Assembly (NCBI GenBank): GCA_036897625.1
Contig: JAYMTA010001194.1
Location: 1 to 21,270 of the forward strand
Direction: 5' to 3'
Source of the DNA: Pelargonium cotyledonis
Lineage: Eukaryota > Streptophyta > Magnoliopsida > Geraniales > Geraniaceae
DNA length: 21,270 nucleotides
Made by a program: the position numbers and the translations under genes. Within the stretch, counting starts at the first letter, position 1. Each line of letters begins with the position of its first letter. The notes under the pieces were generated by a model that saw only the letters and a program-made list of their open reading frames with translations, made no database searches and had not been told where the DNA came from. Positions 8,901 to 17,851 of the stretch are shown piece after piece.

Positions 8901-11900
8901 TACAGAGCTTTAAGGATATATTGTGGCTGGTATTCTGGATCAAAACCAAGGGAAATGTCTTGTGATTTAACTAATTTCTAATAAATTGGTTCCTTTTATA
9001 TCAACACGTAGTGATATTGATTCCGAGTTGTGGGTTTCAGACTTCAGTTGAACAGGTGGTAGCAGATTATTTGCTTAAAAAAATCAACCGGATAGTTCAG
9101 CCCTAAAATTTATTCTCCTTTCTAGATCAATCAATTTTATTATAATCAGTGCTAGACAAATCTTGCTTTTCCTGATCTTGCAATATTTTCAGGCTAGGGA
9201 TGCAGAAATTGCATCCTTGAATCAGCAGACGAAAATTGAGGAGCTCGAGGCACAGCTTCAGGAAGCTGAGGATATAGTAAAAGACCTTAGAGAAGAGTTG
9301 GGAGAAGTGCAGGGTGAATTGGAGAAGGTGACAAACAACCGATTACAGTCTCTGGTGGAACCAAATTTAAGTTGCGATACATCTACAGCAGAAGAATTGT
9401 CACAGGAGAATAGGGTCGATGTACCGGATTCACAACCAGAGCTGGTTACATCTTCTGACATGAAGTGTGCTACTTTTAGCAAAAATTATGAAGGAAACAA
9501 GTGCTATCCCGCAAATGACTCTACAGTCGACAATTGCTGTGTTTTGAACCCAGATTTTGATTCCATTGTAATGAGAAGGAAAGAACCCGAGCTGTACAGG
9601 AATGGTTGCACCCAGAGAATTCGAGCATGTGAAAGAAACCTGTTGGATGAAAACATATCTCTTTCTATGCAAGTAGATGATGCAAAGAATGAAGCAGCTG
9701 TCAAGGTAGAAGAAATAGGTAAAGAGGTGTGTGAAACACCGACTTTAGTTGACGTGTACGGAGTAGAGAAAAACTCTGATGTATTTAAAGCAATTAAGGA
9801 ATATGAGGAAAGTGTCCCATCTCAGGCAGTGAAGTCCTTCCGCAGAAAAAGGAAAAGAGCAAATAGATATAAGAAAAGGAAAGTTCCATCTTTTAGATGT
9901 AATCCTGATCAGGTCACTCTAACGCTTCAAGCATCTGATCTTGTTTGCTCCAAAACTACACCATCTTTGGTCAGTAATAATCATAAGGTCATTGAAAATG
10001 AAGCTCAAAAGGACCAAGAATTCTCCCAGCCCCCAGAATTACCATCAGAGAAACTTGAAACTGTGACACAGTCAGGAAATGTAGAAATTTCTGAAAATGA
10101 TGCGGAAGTGTTGACTGACAGACTTGAATCAGTCAGTCAGGAAATTGCACATGCTGGTTCAGAAGTTCTCTGTAACAAAATAGATGTTGAGGCTGTTAAT
10201 GTATCGACAGCAATATCAGATGCAAAAGCATCTGATTTGACTGACGGGCTTCCTAGTCAACGAGCTGATGATAGGTTTCTGAAGTACACATTTCGAAGGA
10301 AACGGAAGAGGGAGTCATTGAACAGCTCCGACTGTAATTCTTCTATTGACAATAGCACTTTGAAGAAAAGGGCAGCAGAGAAACAAAATGGTTTTGTAGA
10401 GACGCATAAGTCTAGCTTGGCAACCGAATCATCTCGACAAAGTCGGCGACTCGCGCAGGTTGCTCGTCAGGTTGGTGATATGTTGTGTTTGCTTTCTGTG
10501 TCTGCATGCATTAGTCTGTGTACATTTCACACATTTGCACATTTGGAACTACTTGCAAAAGCTTTTACAATGTCTGATTGGTAATGGTACCTTTACACAT
10601 TGTGGTCATATATTGCAAATAGAAGCAAGGTTCTAGCTGTTCTTTTACTTAGGTGAATAATTGTGTGTTTTTCTAGCCCTCTCAAAATTTCGGTTCTAGC
10701 TGATCTTGAGCTGGTTTGAACTCATTAAGCTTACCCAAGTTACCATGCCATAGGTGAGATGAGAAATATAGGATCCTTGCTATGTATGACTCCATTAGCA
10801 GTTCTGTCTACTCGCCAAAATGTGATTTTACAAATGTACAGATTTTAAAATATTCAAAACCACTCTTAGAAGGTATAGCATTTATATTTAGACTCTGTTT
10901 GGCAGCAAAAGATTTATGCTCTGAGATGGGATGACCAGTTTAGTTTTCTGATAAAAAGCACCAGGTATTCCATCAGATTCAAGTTCTTGTTCCTTGCCTA
11001 AATAATTGCAAACCATTATTAAGGGCATTGCCTTTTCTTAATGGTTGTTGTTATCCTTGAACTCGGCAATGCTTGAAAGAGATCTTATCATCCTGTTCAT
11101 TATGAGCTTATCAAAAATCCTGTTCATTATGAACTCTTGTCGGTAGAATTAGTTTTAGTTTCCTTTTGGCCGATTCATCACTCATCACCACTGCTCAGTT
11201 TCAACATATTATGCTATCCTCTGTTACCTGTGTTTATAGTATCTCTTAGTACTAACTATTACTATTCATGATGAAGTCATCATTTCATGAACTTGCTAGA
11301 ACTTAAACCTAAGGCCTTCTAAGAACTTAAACCTTGCCTAAATAATTGCAAACCACTTTTTAGGGCATTGTTCTTTCCTCTATGATTGTTCCTATCCCTG
11401 AACTTTGCAGTGCTGCAAAGAGATCTCATCACCCTTTTCGTTATGGTCGCTTATCGGGTATAATTAGTTTTAATACCTTTTGACTGAGTCGTGATTCATC
11501 ACTACTCAGTTTCCACATATCGTATGGTTGCCTTTGTTACTTGTGTCTATTCCGTGACATAATTATAAGTTAAAGGTCTTGGCTTCTTTTAGTACCGAAT
11601 ATTATTATTCATCATTTCATGAAGTCGTATGAATTTAAAACTAAGGTGATGTAGGACAAATACAAAAATAGGGAAGATAGAAAATAATGAGAAGAAATAG
11701 TTGATTTAAGATGAAATGTAAGTAGTCATTTAACTCTTATGGATAGGATTTGGCTGTATACATGGGAGCTAAATAACTATGTCCAAAACAATAAAGAAAA
11801 TAAATACGGAGTACTAAATAATAATCATTTCTAAAGCATTTAAATAACTACTTCAAAAAATAAAGAAACTAAATATGAATAATATTTCCTATCCCTCATC

Positions 11901-14132
11901 AATCTCTCCCAGGGGAAAAGAACTAGACTCCTGCGAGAGGTATGACTAGGATTAACTCAAGAGTGTTGTATCCATATCAAATGGGTCCTCAAAAGGATAG
12001 AAAACAGTATATGTTGGTCGCTCCCTTCATTGAGCCATAAACAACAATAATAGTCACCATGATAGCTATCTAACCCTTGGATGCACTGAGACCTTCTAGC
12101 AGTGTTGAAATATTTTCTTTTTGTCTTTTTATTTCTTTGGGTCAAGCCAGATCAGAATTGGGTAAACAGCGCTAAAATGGAGGCGGCAAGGTCTGGTTCA
12201 ATGGTGGTGCATCATTACAAAGACAGTGGCGGTAACATGGTGGAATTGATGTGGGACTATCAGTGATGATACAGAGATTAAGAAGAATGAAGAAAGAAAT
12301 TAAGAAAGGAGAAAAGAAAAGAAAAGAAAAGAAAGAAGAATGTACGACAAAGGATAAAAAAAAAATATGACAAAGGATAGGAAAATTATCTGAATTTCCA
12401 AATTATCATAGAAACTAATACTATTGATATTAAACACAACCATTCCTAACCATATCTTATCCAAAATAGTTAAGATACTAGTTAGTTTTTTTTTTTTATT
12501 ATTATTTTTTTAAAATAAAAAAAGAAAAAACAAGTTAATAAGTGACAAAAATGGGTCTGGACCATCGTTGTTGTGGTGAAACGGTGTTGCAGTGGCAGTA
12601 TTTGTGAGATTTGGTACTGTTCATGGAATGATTTTTTGTTTGATTGTTCTAATTAATTATTTTGACCAATGAGAGCTTTACTTAGGAACTAATATTCTGG
12701 AAATTTGGCTTTGATACTAGTTGCTGAGGGACAAGTACAAAAATAGAGAAGGTAGATAGAAAATAATGAGAAGAAATGATTGATTTTAGACGAATGAGAG
12801 AAAATATAGATGAAATATAGAAGATTTACAAACGAATATGGGAAGAAGGAACAAAAATCTGTTTATGTTTTCAATATCATCAAATCTGATCCAAAACTAA
12901 AAATACAATGATATCAATATAGAATACAACCAATTCCCATCCATAGGAGTTAAATGATTACTTCCAAAACACCAAACAAAATAAATACTAAACAATAATC
13001 ATATACAAATCTTAAATAACTAAAGCCCTTCTAAGAATCACTTTGTGTATAGATTTTCCCATGAACTATGCAGAAGTTGGTTGTACATTAGGGACTAACA
13101 CCACCTGTTTCCCTAAATAAGATCACATTTGCCTTCCATCTGTTGTAACCTGTCTCGTGTAATTCTTTGTTATCCGTGTTCAGATCTCTTGATACCGTGT
13201 TTTCTTGAAGCTTTGATGTTGTGAAAAGTTTTGTAGGAATCTTGTAAACTTTTTTTTTTTTTTTGTTAATTCTTGGACATCAATAGAAATTAAATGTTCA
13301 GTTTAGGACAAGTAGGATATGATTTGATCAAAATATAATTTTCCAACTATCGGTATGGCTTCATCTTTAGCTTTTCAATTTTGAACTTATATCATTAATG
13401 TTCCAAAGAGATACCTGTGGAAGGATCTAATCCTAATCATTTAATATAAGATAAGTCCTCTTGAGAGATTGATCAAGGTTTGGGAAGAGGCTGGGAAGCT
13501 TTCAAAATAGTTGTATTTTCATTTTGTATCCTCTTTCGCTTCAAGGAATTTTCTTTCATTTGCATGCGTAGGTACTATGCGACTGATATTGCTATTAAGA
13601 TATTACTCATGTACCTTGATTGGTTTTGCACTTCTTCTAGATGGGGAAATTATTGAAACTGGAGGTTCACTGAAAAACATTCAATATCTTTTGCTGTTTA
13701 TACGTGTCTGCCCGCACATGTATTTTAATTTTAGAAATGACCATTTGCTGTGTAACTTGTGGTCATTTCTAATTTTACAAATTGAAATCAAATGATTAAG
13801 TCACAATATTAAGAGTGTCATAGAGCTGTAAGGTTGGAGCAAGTCATTATAGAAATGGGTTGCACTAAGTTTGTGGTGTAAATATTCTTGGAGGTCCATG
13901 ACATTTTATGCATGAAACTTAACTGATAGAAAAAGAAAAAAGAATCTTATTTTGGATGTGCGAGTGATGCTCCTGCATGCCACTATTCGTTTTCTCCATT
14001 CTTGAGGTTCAACCGTGTGATATAGCCAATGTTATGTACTTTGATTTGCCTATATATAGTTAACATTTCTCTGCATGTTTTGTTTCACTTTTGTTGCAAC
14101 AGCTTATATCTTTGTCTGGGAAAAAATGGTGA
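5989..14132 (+). CDS. Uncharacterised plant coiled-coil, putative nuclear protein (4 exons)
   Basis: Proposed coding exons are 5989-6003, 6243-6419, 9193-10470 and 14103-14132, all joined in phase 0 with GT/AG introns, giving 499 residues. Exon 1 encodes only MADSE; its ATG has a good context (AAAATGGC). Exon 2 encodes a helical, Ala/Lys/Glu-rich segment ([15 protein letters not shown]...). Exon 3 opens with a coiled coil (residues about 65-114, [17 protein letters not shown]) and then a long acidic, Ser/Glu-rich, probably disordered region. Two near-identical basic clusters, SFRRKRKR (about 279) and TFRRKRKR (about 430), look like nuclear localisation signals. Exon 4 adds LISLSGKKW and a stop. 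I recognise the MADSEKL...[13 protein letters not shown] start as a conserved plant family but know no function for it. The last junction could use a GT 12 bases earlier (10459), also in frame, or the intron could be retained, ending at 10584. Confidence 0.8.
6004..6242 (+). other. Host gene intron 1 with TTTA/TTTG microsatellite
   Basis: The 239-bp intron begins GTAACG and ends TTCTTGCAG after a T-rich tract. It contains a compound microsatellite at about 6069-6099 that switches from TTTA to TTTG units. The donor follows the fifth codon, GAG. The minus-strand open frames over this region are shadows of the exon. Confidence 0.8.
7273..7611 (+). repeat. Diverged tandem duplication, period about 164 bp
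   Basis: Unit 1 (7273-7436) and unit 2 (7437 to about 7611) share GCTAACTC, TTATTGCAACTCT, CAGTA/CTGCA variants, AGAAGATGACTG, TTGTCA, and further right the pair ACTCATACATTTTAGAT / TATCATACATGTTAGGT. Similarity is clear but interrupted by small indels, so the duplication is old. No coding content is seen. Confidence 0.65.
8195..8255 (+). mobile_element. Poly(A) micro-insertion flanked by a 16-bp duplication
   Basis: AAACAGTGAAGATTAC occurs at 8195-8210 and again, exactly, at 8240-8255. Between the copies are only TTCCATTC (8211-8218) and a run of A. This is the expected signature of target-primed reverse transcription, as used by LINEs and SINEs, in which the copy was truncated to eight bases plus its tail. 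The identical 16-bp flanks and nearly pure tail point to a recent event. Replication slippage at poly(A) alone would not duplicate the unique 16-mer. Confidence 0.8.
8490..8585 (-). mobile_element. SINE-like remnant with tRNA-type promoter boxes
   Basis: On the minus strand GGGTCAGTGGTTTAAGG (about 8549-8565) resembles a tRNA-type A box, and about 35 bases downstream AGGTTTGAGTC (8513-8523) resembles a B box. Order and spacing fit an RNA polymerase III internal promoter as in tRNA-derived SINEs. A short A-rich stretch (TATAAAAAACG) follows further downstream. No cloverleaf, clear tail or target duplication was found. The extent is a guess, and chance similarity is possible. Confidence 0.35.
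10992..11646 (+). repeat. 340-bp tandem duplication, second copy interrupted
   Basis: Copy A (10992-11331) and copy B (11332-11646, resuming at about 13026-13041) both begin CCTTGCCTAAATAATTGC. They keep the same order of landmarks: AGGGCATTG, AAAGAGATCT, ATTAGTTTTA, CATTTCATGA, and CTAAGG followed by CCTTCTAAGAA. The last pair is contiguous in copy A. In copy B it is split by the LTR fossil at 11647-13020. Copies differ at many positions, so the duplication is old. Confidence 0.75.
11647..13020 (-). mobile_element. Small non-coding LTR element fossil (TRIM-like)
   Basis: Two direct repeats, 11647 to about 11850 and 12722-13020, share GGACAAATACAAAAATAG-type and AAATAATGAGAAGAAAT blocks and a TAATAATCAT-type end. 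On the minus strand the right-hand repeat would be the 5' LTR. The bases just inside it read TAGTATCAAAGCC, close to an initiator-Met primer site (TGGTATCAGAGCC). The roughly 870-bp interior has no protein-coding domain. TAAGG at 11642-11646 and TAAAG at 13021-13025 are a candidate 5-bp target duplication, supported by the uninterrupted sequence in copy A of the host duplication. The LTRs differ in length and sequence, so the element is old and broken. Confidence 0.65.
12311..12334 (+). repeat. GAAAA microsatellite
   Basis: Four GAAAA units plus a partial one lie inside the LTR fossil interior, in a purine-rich stretch. Confidence 0.9.
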
Positions 14133-14374
14133 GTGCAGCAGCTATGGCAAATTCTGGATATTTATGAAAAGGGCTTATTGAGGACTGAGGAGGTTTGTGA
14201 TAATGAGGTGTTTGAGTTAATAATGTAGCAGTGCCATTTATATGCATATGCATACCAGTATATCCATTTAGGTTTAGTTTGCTGTCAACTTATCTGTATT
14301 CTTATGATATTACAAGTTGCCATCTTTTATGCATTTTTGGTTGCTTCATTCTATTGATATCTTGGTAAAGCCTA
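14133..14374 (+). other. Probable 3' UTR and downstream flank of the host gene
   Basis: The sequence after the proposed stop runs up to the MITE. I do not see a canonical AATAAA in it, so the polyadenylation site is not placed. The MITE could lie in or just beyond the 3' UTR. Confidence 0.4.
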
Positions 14375-14608
14375 CTCTCTCCGCTCACCAAAACGAGTGT
14401 TTTTTCTATTTTTAGAGAAAAATTAAAAGAACCTAGTGCAATATATTTACTCTTGTAATCTCATGATCATGTGTTAAGAGATATCAACTTGTTATAAGAA
14501 TATCATTGACAATTCATGCATAACTAAATTATAAAAAAAAAAAAGAGGATACTCATTTTAAAACAAAAATTCAAATAAAATAATATCTCATTTTGGACCG
14601 AGGGAGTG
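14375..14608. mobile_element. Stowaway-like MITE
   Basis: This 234-bp AT-rich element has imperfect terminal inverted repeats. The left end reads CTCTCTCCGCTCACCAAAA and the right end, reversed, reads CACTCCCTCGGTCCAAAAT, close to the Stowaway (Tc1/mariner) consensus CTCCCTCCGT. It is flanked by TA on both sides (14373-14374 and 14609-14610), the expected target duplication. It has no coding capacity, and movement would need a mariner transposase from elsewhere. Confidence 0.8.
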
Positions 14609-15384
14609 TAAATTTAACTCTTAACTAATTGATATTGCCAATTTTTTAGTTGTCATTATGTAGTATAGTATGTGTTTTTCCCAGTCAAAATCGGTCAAAT
14701 GATACACGTTTTCTTTCAAGTATTCGATTTAGAATTTTGACGCTTGATGGGTTTGGGTGACTCTCCCTTTGGAGAGTGAAAAATATTGTTACTTCGAGTA
14801 TGATGTCTCGTTGTTTATAAAAAAAAAAAAAATGGGACTTCGCACTTAGAATTCTTTGATGGGCCATCGGGGCCTAAACTTGCGTAAAATCGTAACTGAG
14901 ATTGTGCACGCATGAAATAACACGTCATGCGTATGTAATCATTGTCCCGTGATGACATATTTTTGAGATCCTTATGATCTTGGCACACGGACCTCGCTAC
15001 GTGGGAATAAATATCATTAGAAATAGATTTTGACCAGACAAAACATGTTCGGATAGTCTTGAAAACTGTTTGATGTTTCATTAGATTCACATGATCCTGT
15101 CCATTGTTCAGGAGTCCTAGTCTACAACGGTGTATATATTAAAAATACCCACAAAATCGAATCGGATAGTCAAAACTGGACTGGTTTCAACAGTTTAGTC
15201 CACAGTGCATGTTATCCAGTCCTTGGTTTTTCATGACATATGGTCAATCCGGACCCAAAGCAAGGAGAAGAATCATTGAAGAAGAAGCGTCATATTTGAG
15301 TCTTGGTAGTTGCTTTTGATTTTATTTTTTTCGTTCTTAATAATTTAACATGGGATCAATTTCACAATTTTGGATTTTAAAAAT
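14609..15384. other. Intergenic stretch with an isolated poly(A) run
   Basis: No gene is supported. TTGTTTATA followed by 13 A (about 14819-14832) resembles the 3' end of a 5'-truncated LINE. I could not find the target duplication that would confirm it. The perfect hairpin ACTCTCC-CTTT-GGAGAGT is at 14760-14777. The open frames are short and unrecognised. Confidence 0.4.
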
Positions 15385-15865
15385 GGGTTAAAGGCATTGA
15401 TATCCAAACTTTGGGCTAAAATCTAGTTTAGTATTTAAAGTTTAATTGTACTAGAATTATTACTCAAATTTCAATTTTTAACCCAATTTAGCACCCGCTG
15501 TCTACTTCCGTTGAAAACTCCATTAACTTGCTGATGTGGCCCGCTGGCGACCATTAAAATTCAAGTTCTTATTTTCCGGCGATCGGAAAATTCATCTCTT
15601 AAATTTTCCGGCGAGCTCTTATTTTCATGCCTCTGAATCTTTATTAATTATTAGCTTCATAAAATCCATGTAAAAATTAAAACAAAATGAACAAAACAAT
15701 CAAATAAAAAAACAATCAAATGAACAAAAAAAATTGAACATCAGATCTGATTCTTCATCTCGAACAACGTCTTCGGCCCAACCGCTGTCTTCATCTCGAA
15801 CAACGACCACACCGGAGCAGATATGGACAGCCGCGAGCAGATCTGGACCGCTGTGCCTTTAACCC
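15385..15865. mobile_element. Mutator-type MITE with 9-bp target duplication
   Basis: The element starts GGGTTAAAGGCA (15385-15396) and ends TGCCTTTAACCC (15854-15865), a perfect 12-bp inverted pair. TTTAAAAAT directly precedes it (15376-15384) and directly follows it (15866-15874), an exact 9-bp duplication typical of Mutator-like elements. The 481-bp body has no coding region. Its left part (CAAACTTTGGGC, then AACCCAATTTAGCACCC) resembles dispersed plant repeats. The right part has TCTTCATCTCGAACAACG twice, 36 bp apart. AT-richness of the duplication lowers its weight slightly, but the combination with the inverted ends is strong. Confidence 0.85.
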
Positions 15866-15947
15866 TTTAAAAATTAGTTAGTTATTTTAAATGAAATTGT
15901 TTAGGGTTAGTTTAGTTAGAATGATAGAAGAGTAAACTTAAAGAGAA

Positions 15948-15976
15948 CTAGGTTTTGATCCCGTGCATTGCACGGG
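15948..15976 (-). mobile_element. Helitron 3' terminus
   Basis: On the minus strand the hairpin CCCGTGC-AAT-GCACGGG is followed by eight bases (ATCAAAAC) and then CTAG, with a T next. A short GC-rich hairpin about 8-12 bases upstream of a terminal CTRR, with insertion between A and T, is the diagnostic Helitron 3' end. The element body would extend to the right on the plus strand. The 5' end (TC on the minus strand) was not located, and no Rep/helicase coding region is visible, so it would be non-autonomous. Confidence 0.7.
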
Positions 15977-16562
15977 TAGTAAGAACTTATAAAAATAAAT
16001 GTTAATATTATGATTTGAGGTGTGTAGTGAGGTGTTGGAAATTTTTGTTCAATACAATAAAATGATTTTTTGTAGCATACAACAAAACGATTGTTCATTT
16101 CATTACAGTTGCGAGGCAACATTATTGAATGTATCTTAATTTCAGTATGTTAATTAATATGAATCTTGCTTATAAGTTTATGTAACACTTTTATATAACT
16201 ATTGAATTTTTTTTCAATGTTGACTACATGAACCATTATAATATAAGTTTATCTTTCAAGTTCAGTTTATCAGGTTGGTTATCCATTCAATCTCCTCAAG
16301 GAGCTCACTCTCTAGTTTGAGAGTTTTTCTTCATGAACAGTATCTACATGCCCAGTTTGCATGTAACAGTACCCATCTTCCCCTCCAACCTCAGTGTCAC
16401 TTCCAACTATCTCGACGTCGTTTCAACTTCCTTCCTTTCCTTCCGAGAGTAGTCATCCTCCACCTCTTAATTCTGTAGGTTAGTTGTCTTGTCGCAACAA
16501 ATCATCCATAGACTAGACTGATTTCCCACTAACATAAGTCGTCTTTCCTGATAGGGCACCTG
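15977..16562. other. AT-rich Helitron body grading into LINE 5' region
   Basis: From 15977 to about 16270 the sequence is AT-rich without coding signal and may be the inside of the Helitron. From about 16280 it becomes pyrimidine-rich (CTTCC, CCTCC, TTCCTTCC), more like the 5' untranslated region of the LINE that follows. No boundary between the two could be fixed. The short open frames here show no domain. Confidence 0.4.
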
Positions 16563-17851
16563 TTGGGTTGCCTTGACTCTTATTCTTTCCTTATCTCTGT
16601 ACTTCCTATTTCCCAGATTGCCAATCATCAATCCTATTCCTCTCACTCTCTCTTCCTTTTCTCATCTTATATCCCTCCTTCTTGTTTGTCGTTCCCCATT
16701 CCCTCATTCTTGGATTCCTCAACCCCCTTTGTGGCTAAGCAGAGTGTAGAGATTTCCTGCCCTCCCGTAATCTCTAGCTGTAACTCGACCAATCTTCAAT
16801 GTTCTCTCATTGCAATCCTTTTAGACAAAAGAAATTTATCGTCCTCCCTTCTCAGTTCTCTCTTGCATGGCCTTTGGGTTTTATTAGGGCCCTTCGAAGC
16901 ACAAAACATCGAAGAAAGGAAATATCTCCTGATATTCTCCAATCCCCGTGATGCTTCTATAGTGCTAAATGGTGGGCCTTGGAACATAACTGGGACAGTC
17001 CTTGTGGTGGGGATCCTCAACCTTTATGCCTCTCCAAGGAATATTGGTTCCCCAATGTTCCAAATCTGGATCCAACTTCACAGCATTCCCTTTGCCTTCG
17101 CCCACCCAGATTTTGCTGCGCACGTAGGGAGCTTGGTGGGATCGATACTTAATGTTGACCGCTCCAACAAAAGAGATGGTCGTTGGCTCTTCCAGAGAGT
17201 CAAAGTGTGGATCAATTTTGATGAACCTCTCATCCCTGGTTGCTATCTCAAGCTGGATAATGGAGGGCGAATTTGGATCCAATTTCGCTATAACGCATCT
17301 TTAAAATTTGTCTCAAATGTGGTCATGTTGGCCACTCGATGTCTGCATGCAAGATTCCTATTCATGTGGCCGAAGTCAAGCTTGCAAAAAGAATAAGCTA
17401 TGCCATAGCTCAAGGCATCCATTCAAGTATTGTCTTCAAACTGTCAACCAGAATGTTTTCAATGGAGTTAAGAGATTTTCCCAACACGAAGAGATATAGG
17501 AACACTATACTATTAGTTTCGTCCGGTGAAGGTGGAGTCCTTAACTTCCATATGCCTTCAAATTCACATGAAGGTTCCTCTGTTTTGGATTCTAGTAACA
17601 ACATCCTCAGCCCAGTTCTGGGCTCCGGTGCTGAAGTGGGTCTTGGGCAAACTCTTGGACCTTTGGGCCCGAAAATGTCTCTTGGGTCGGATCAATCCCA
17701 TTCTGTTCACTTCTTTGGTGAAACGGACATGGGTCGAGTCTCTTGCCCCAAAAGAATGGAACCGGTAGCCCATGGAAAGGACATTAATGATACTGAAACA
17801 GTAATGGAAGAGGCTAGATCCGGGCCATTGGATGATTCGATGTTCGGTTAG
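16563..17851 (+). pseudogene. LINE ORF1, DUF4283 and CCHC zinc knuckle
   Basis: ORF1 proteins of this type coat the LINE RNA. The DUF4283 region spans about 16790-17280, with LNGGPWNITGTVLVV, IWIQLHSIPF, GSLVGSILNVD, and RVKVWINFDEPLIPG. It is followed at 17309-17350 by CLKCGHVGHSMSAC, a CX2CX4HX4C knuckle. The domain and the knuckle are in different frames, so a frameshift lies near 17290. The first frame is open from 16563 but has no ATG there, and the true start is uncertain. The second frame stays open to 17851 through a Gly/Ser/Pro-rich linker. Confidence 0.8.

Larger units (their letters stand above)
6420..9192 (+). other. Host gene intron 2 (2.8 kb)
   Basis: It begins GTACAC after codon 64 and ends TATTTTCAG. 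It is non-coding and T-rich. It holds a tandem duplication (7273-7611), a poly(A) micro-insertion with flanking repeats (8195-8255) and a SINE-like remnant (about 8490-8585). The open frame starting at 9163 uses intron sequence before the exon 3 acceptor, so its N-terminal residues (LFLILQYFQ) are not part of the protein. Confidence 0.75.
10471..14102 (+). other. Host gene intron 3 (3.6 kb)
   Basis: It begins GTTGGT after residue 490 and ends TTGTTGCAACAG after a pyrimidine-rich tract. It holds a 340-bp tandem duplication, an LTR fossil inserted into the second copy, and simple repeats. From 13042 to 14102 I see no gene and no repeat apart from a 15-T run at 13250-13264. The small open frame at 13511-13795 has no recognisable product and lies wholly in the intron. 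Confidence 0.65.

Noticed and set aside
9258-9704. Minus-strand open frames inside exon 3
   Set aside because: They are antisense to a well-supported exon and have no motifs.
10471-10584. Extension of the host ORF ([10 protein letters not shown]...TMSDW) as the normal C-terminus
   Set aside because: It follows a good splice donor, its composition differs from the exon, and a phase-matched last exon exists at 14103. It is kept only as an intron-retention alternative.
14760-14777. Perfect hairpin ACTCTCC-CTTT-GGAGAGT as a terminator
   Set aside because: Hairpin terminators are not expected for plant nuclear genes, and no transcript is known here.
14819-14832. Poly(A) run as the 3' end of a truncated LINE
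   Set aside because: No flanking duplication could be found, and no LINE coding similarity precedes it; left as a possibility in the intergenic entry.
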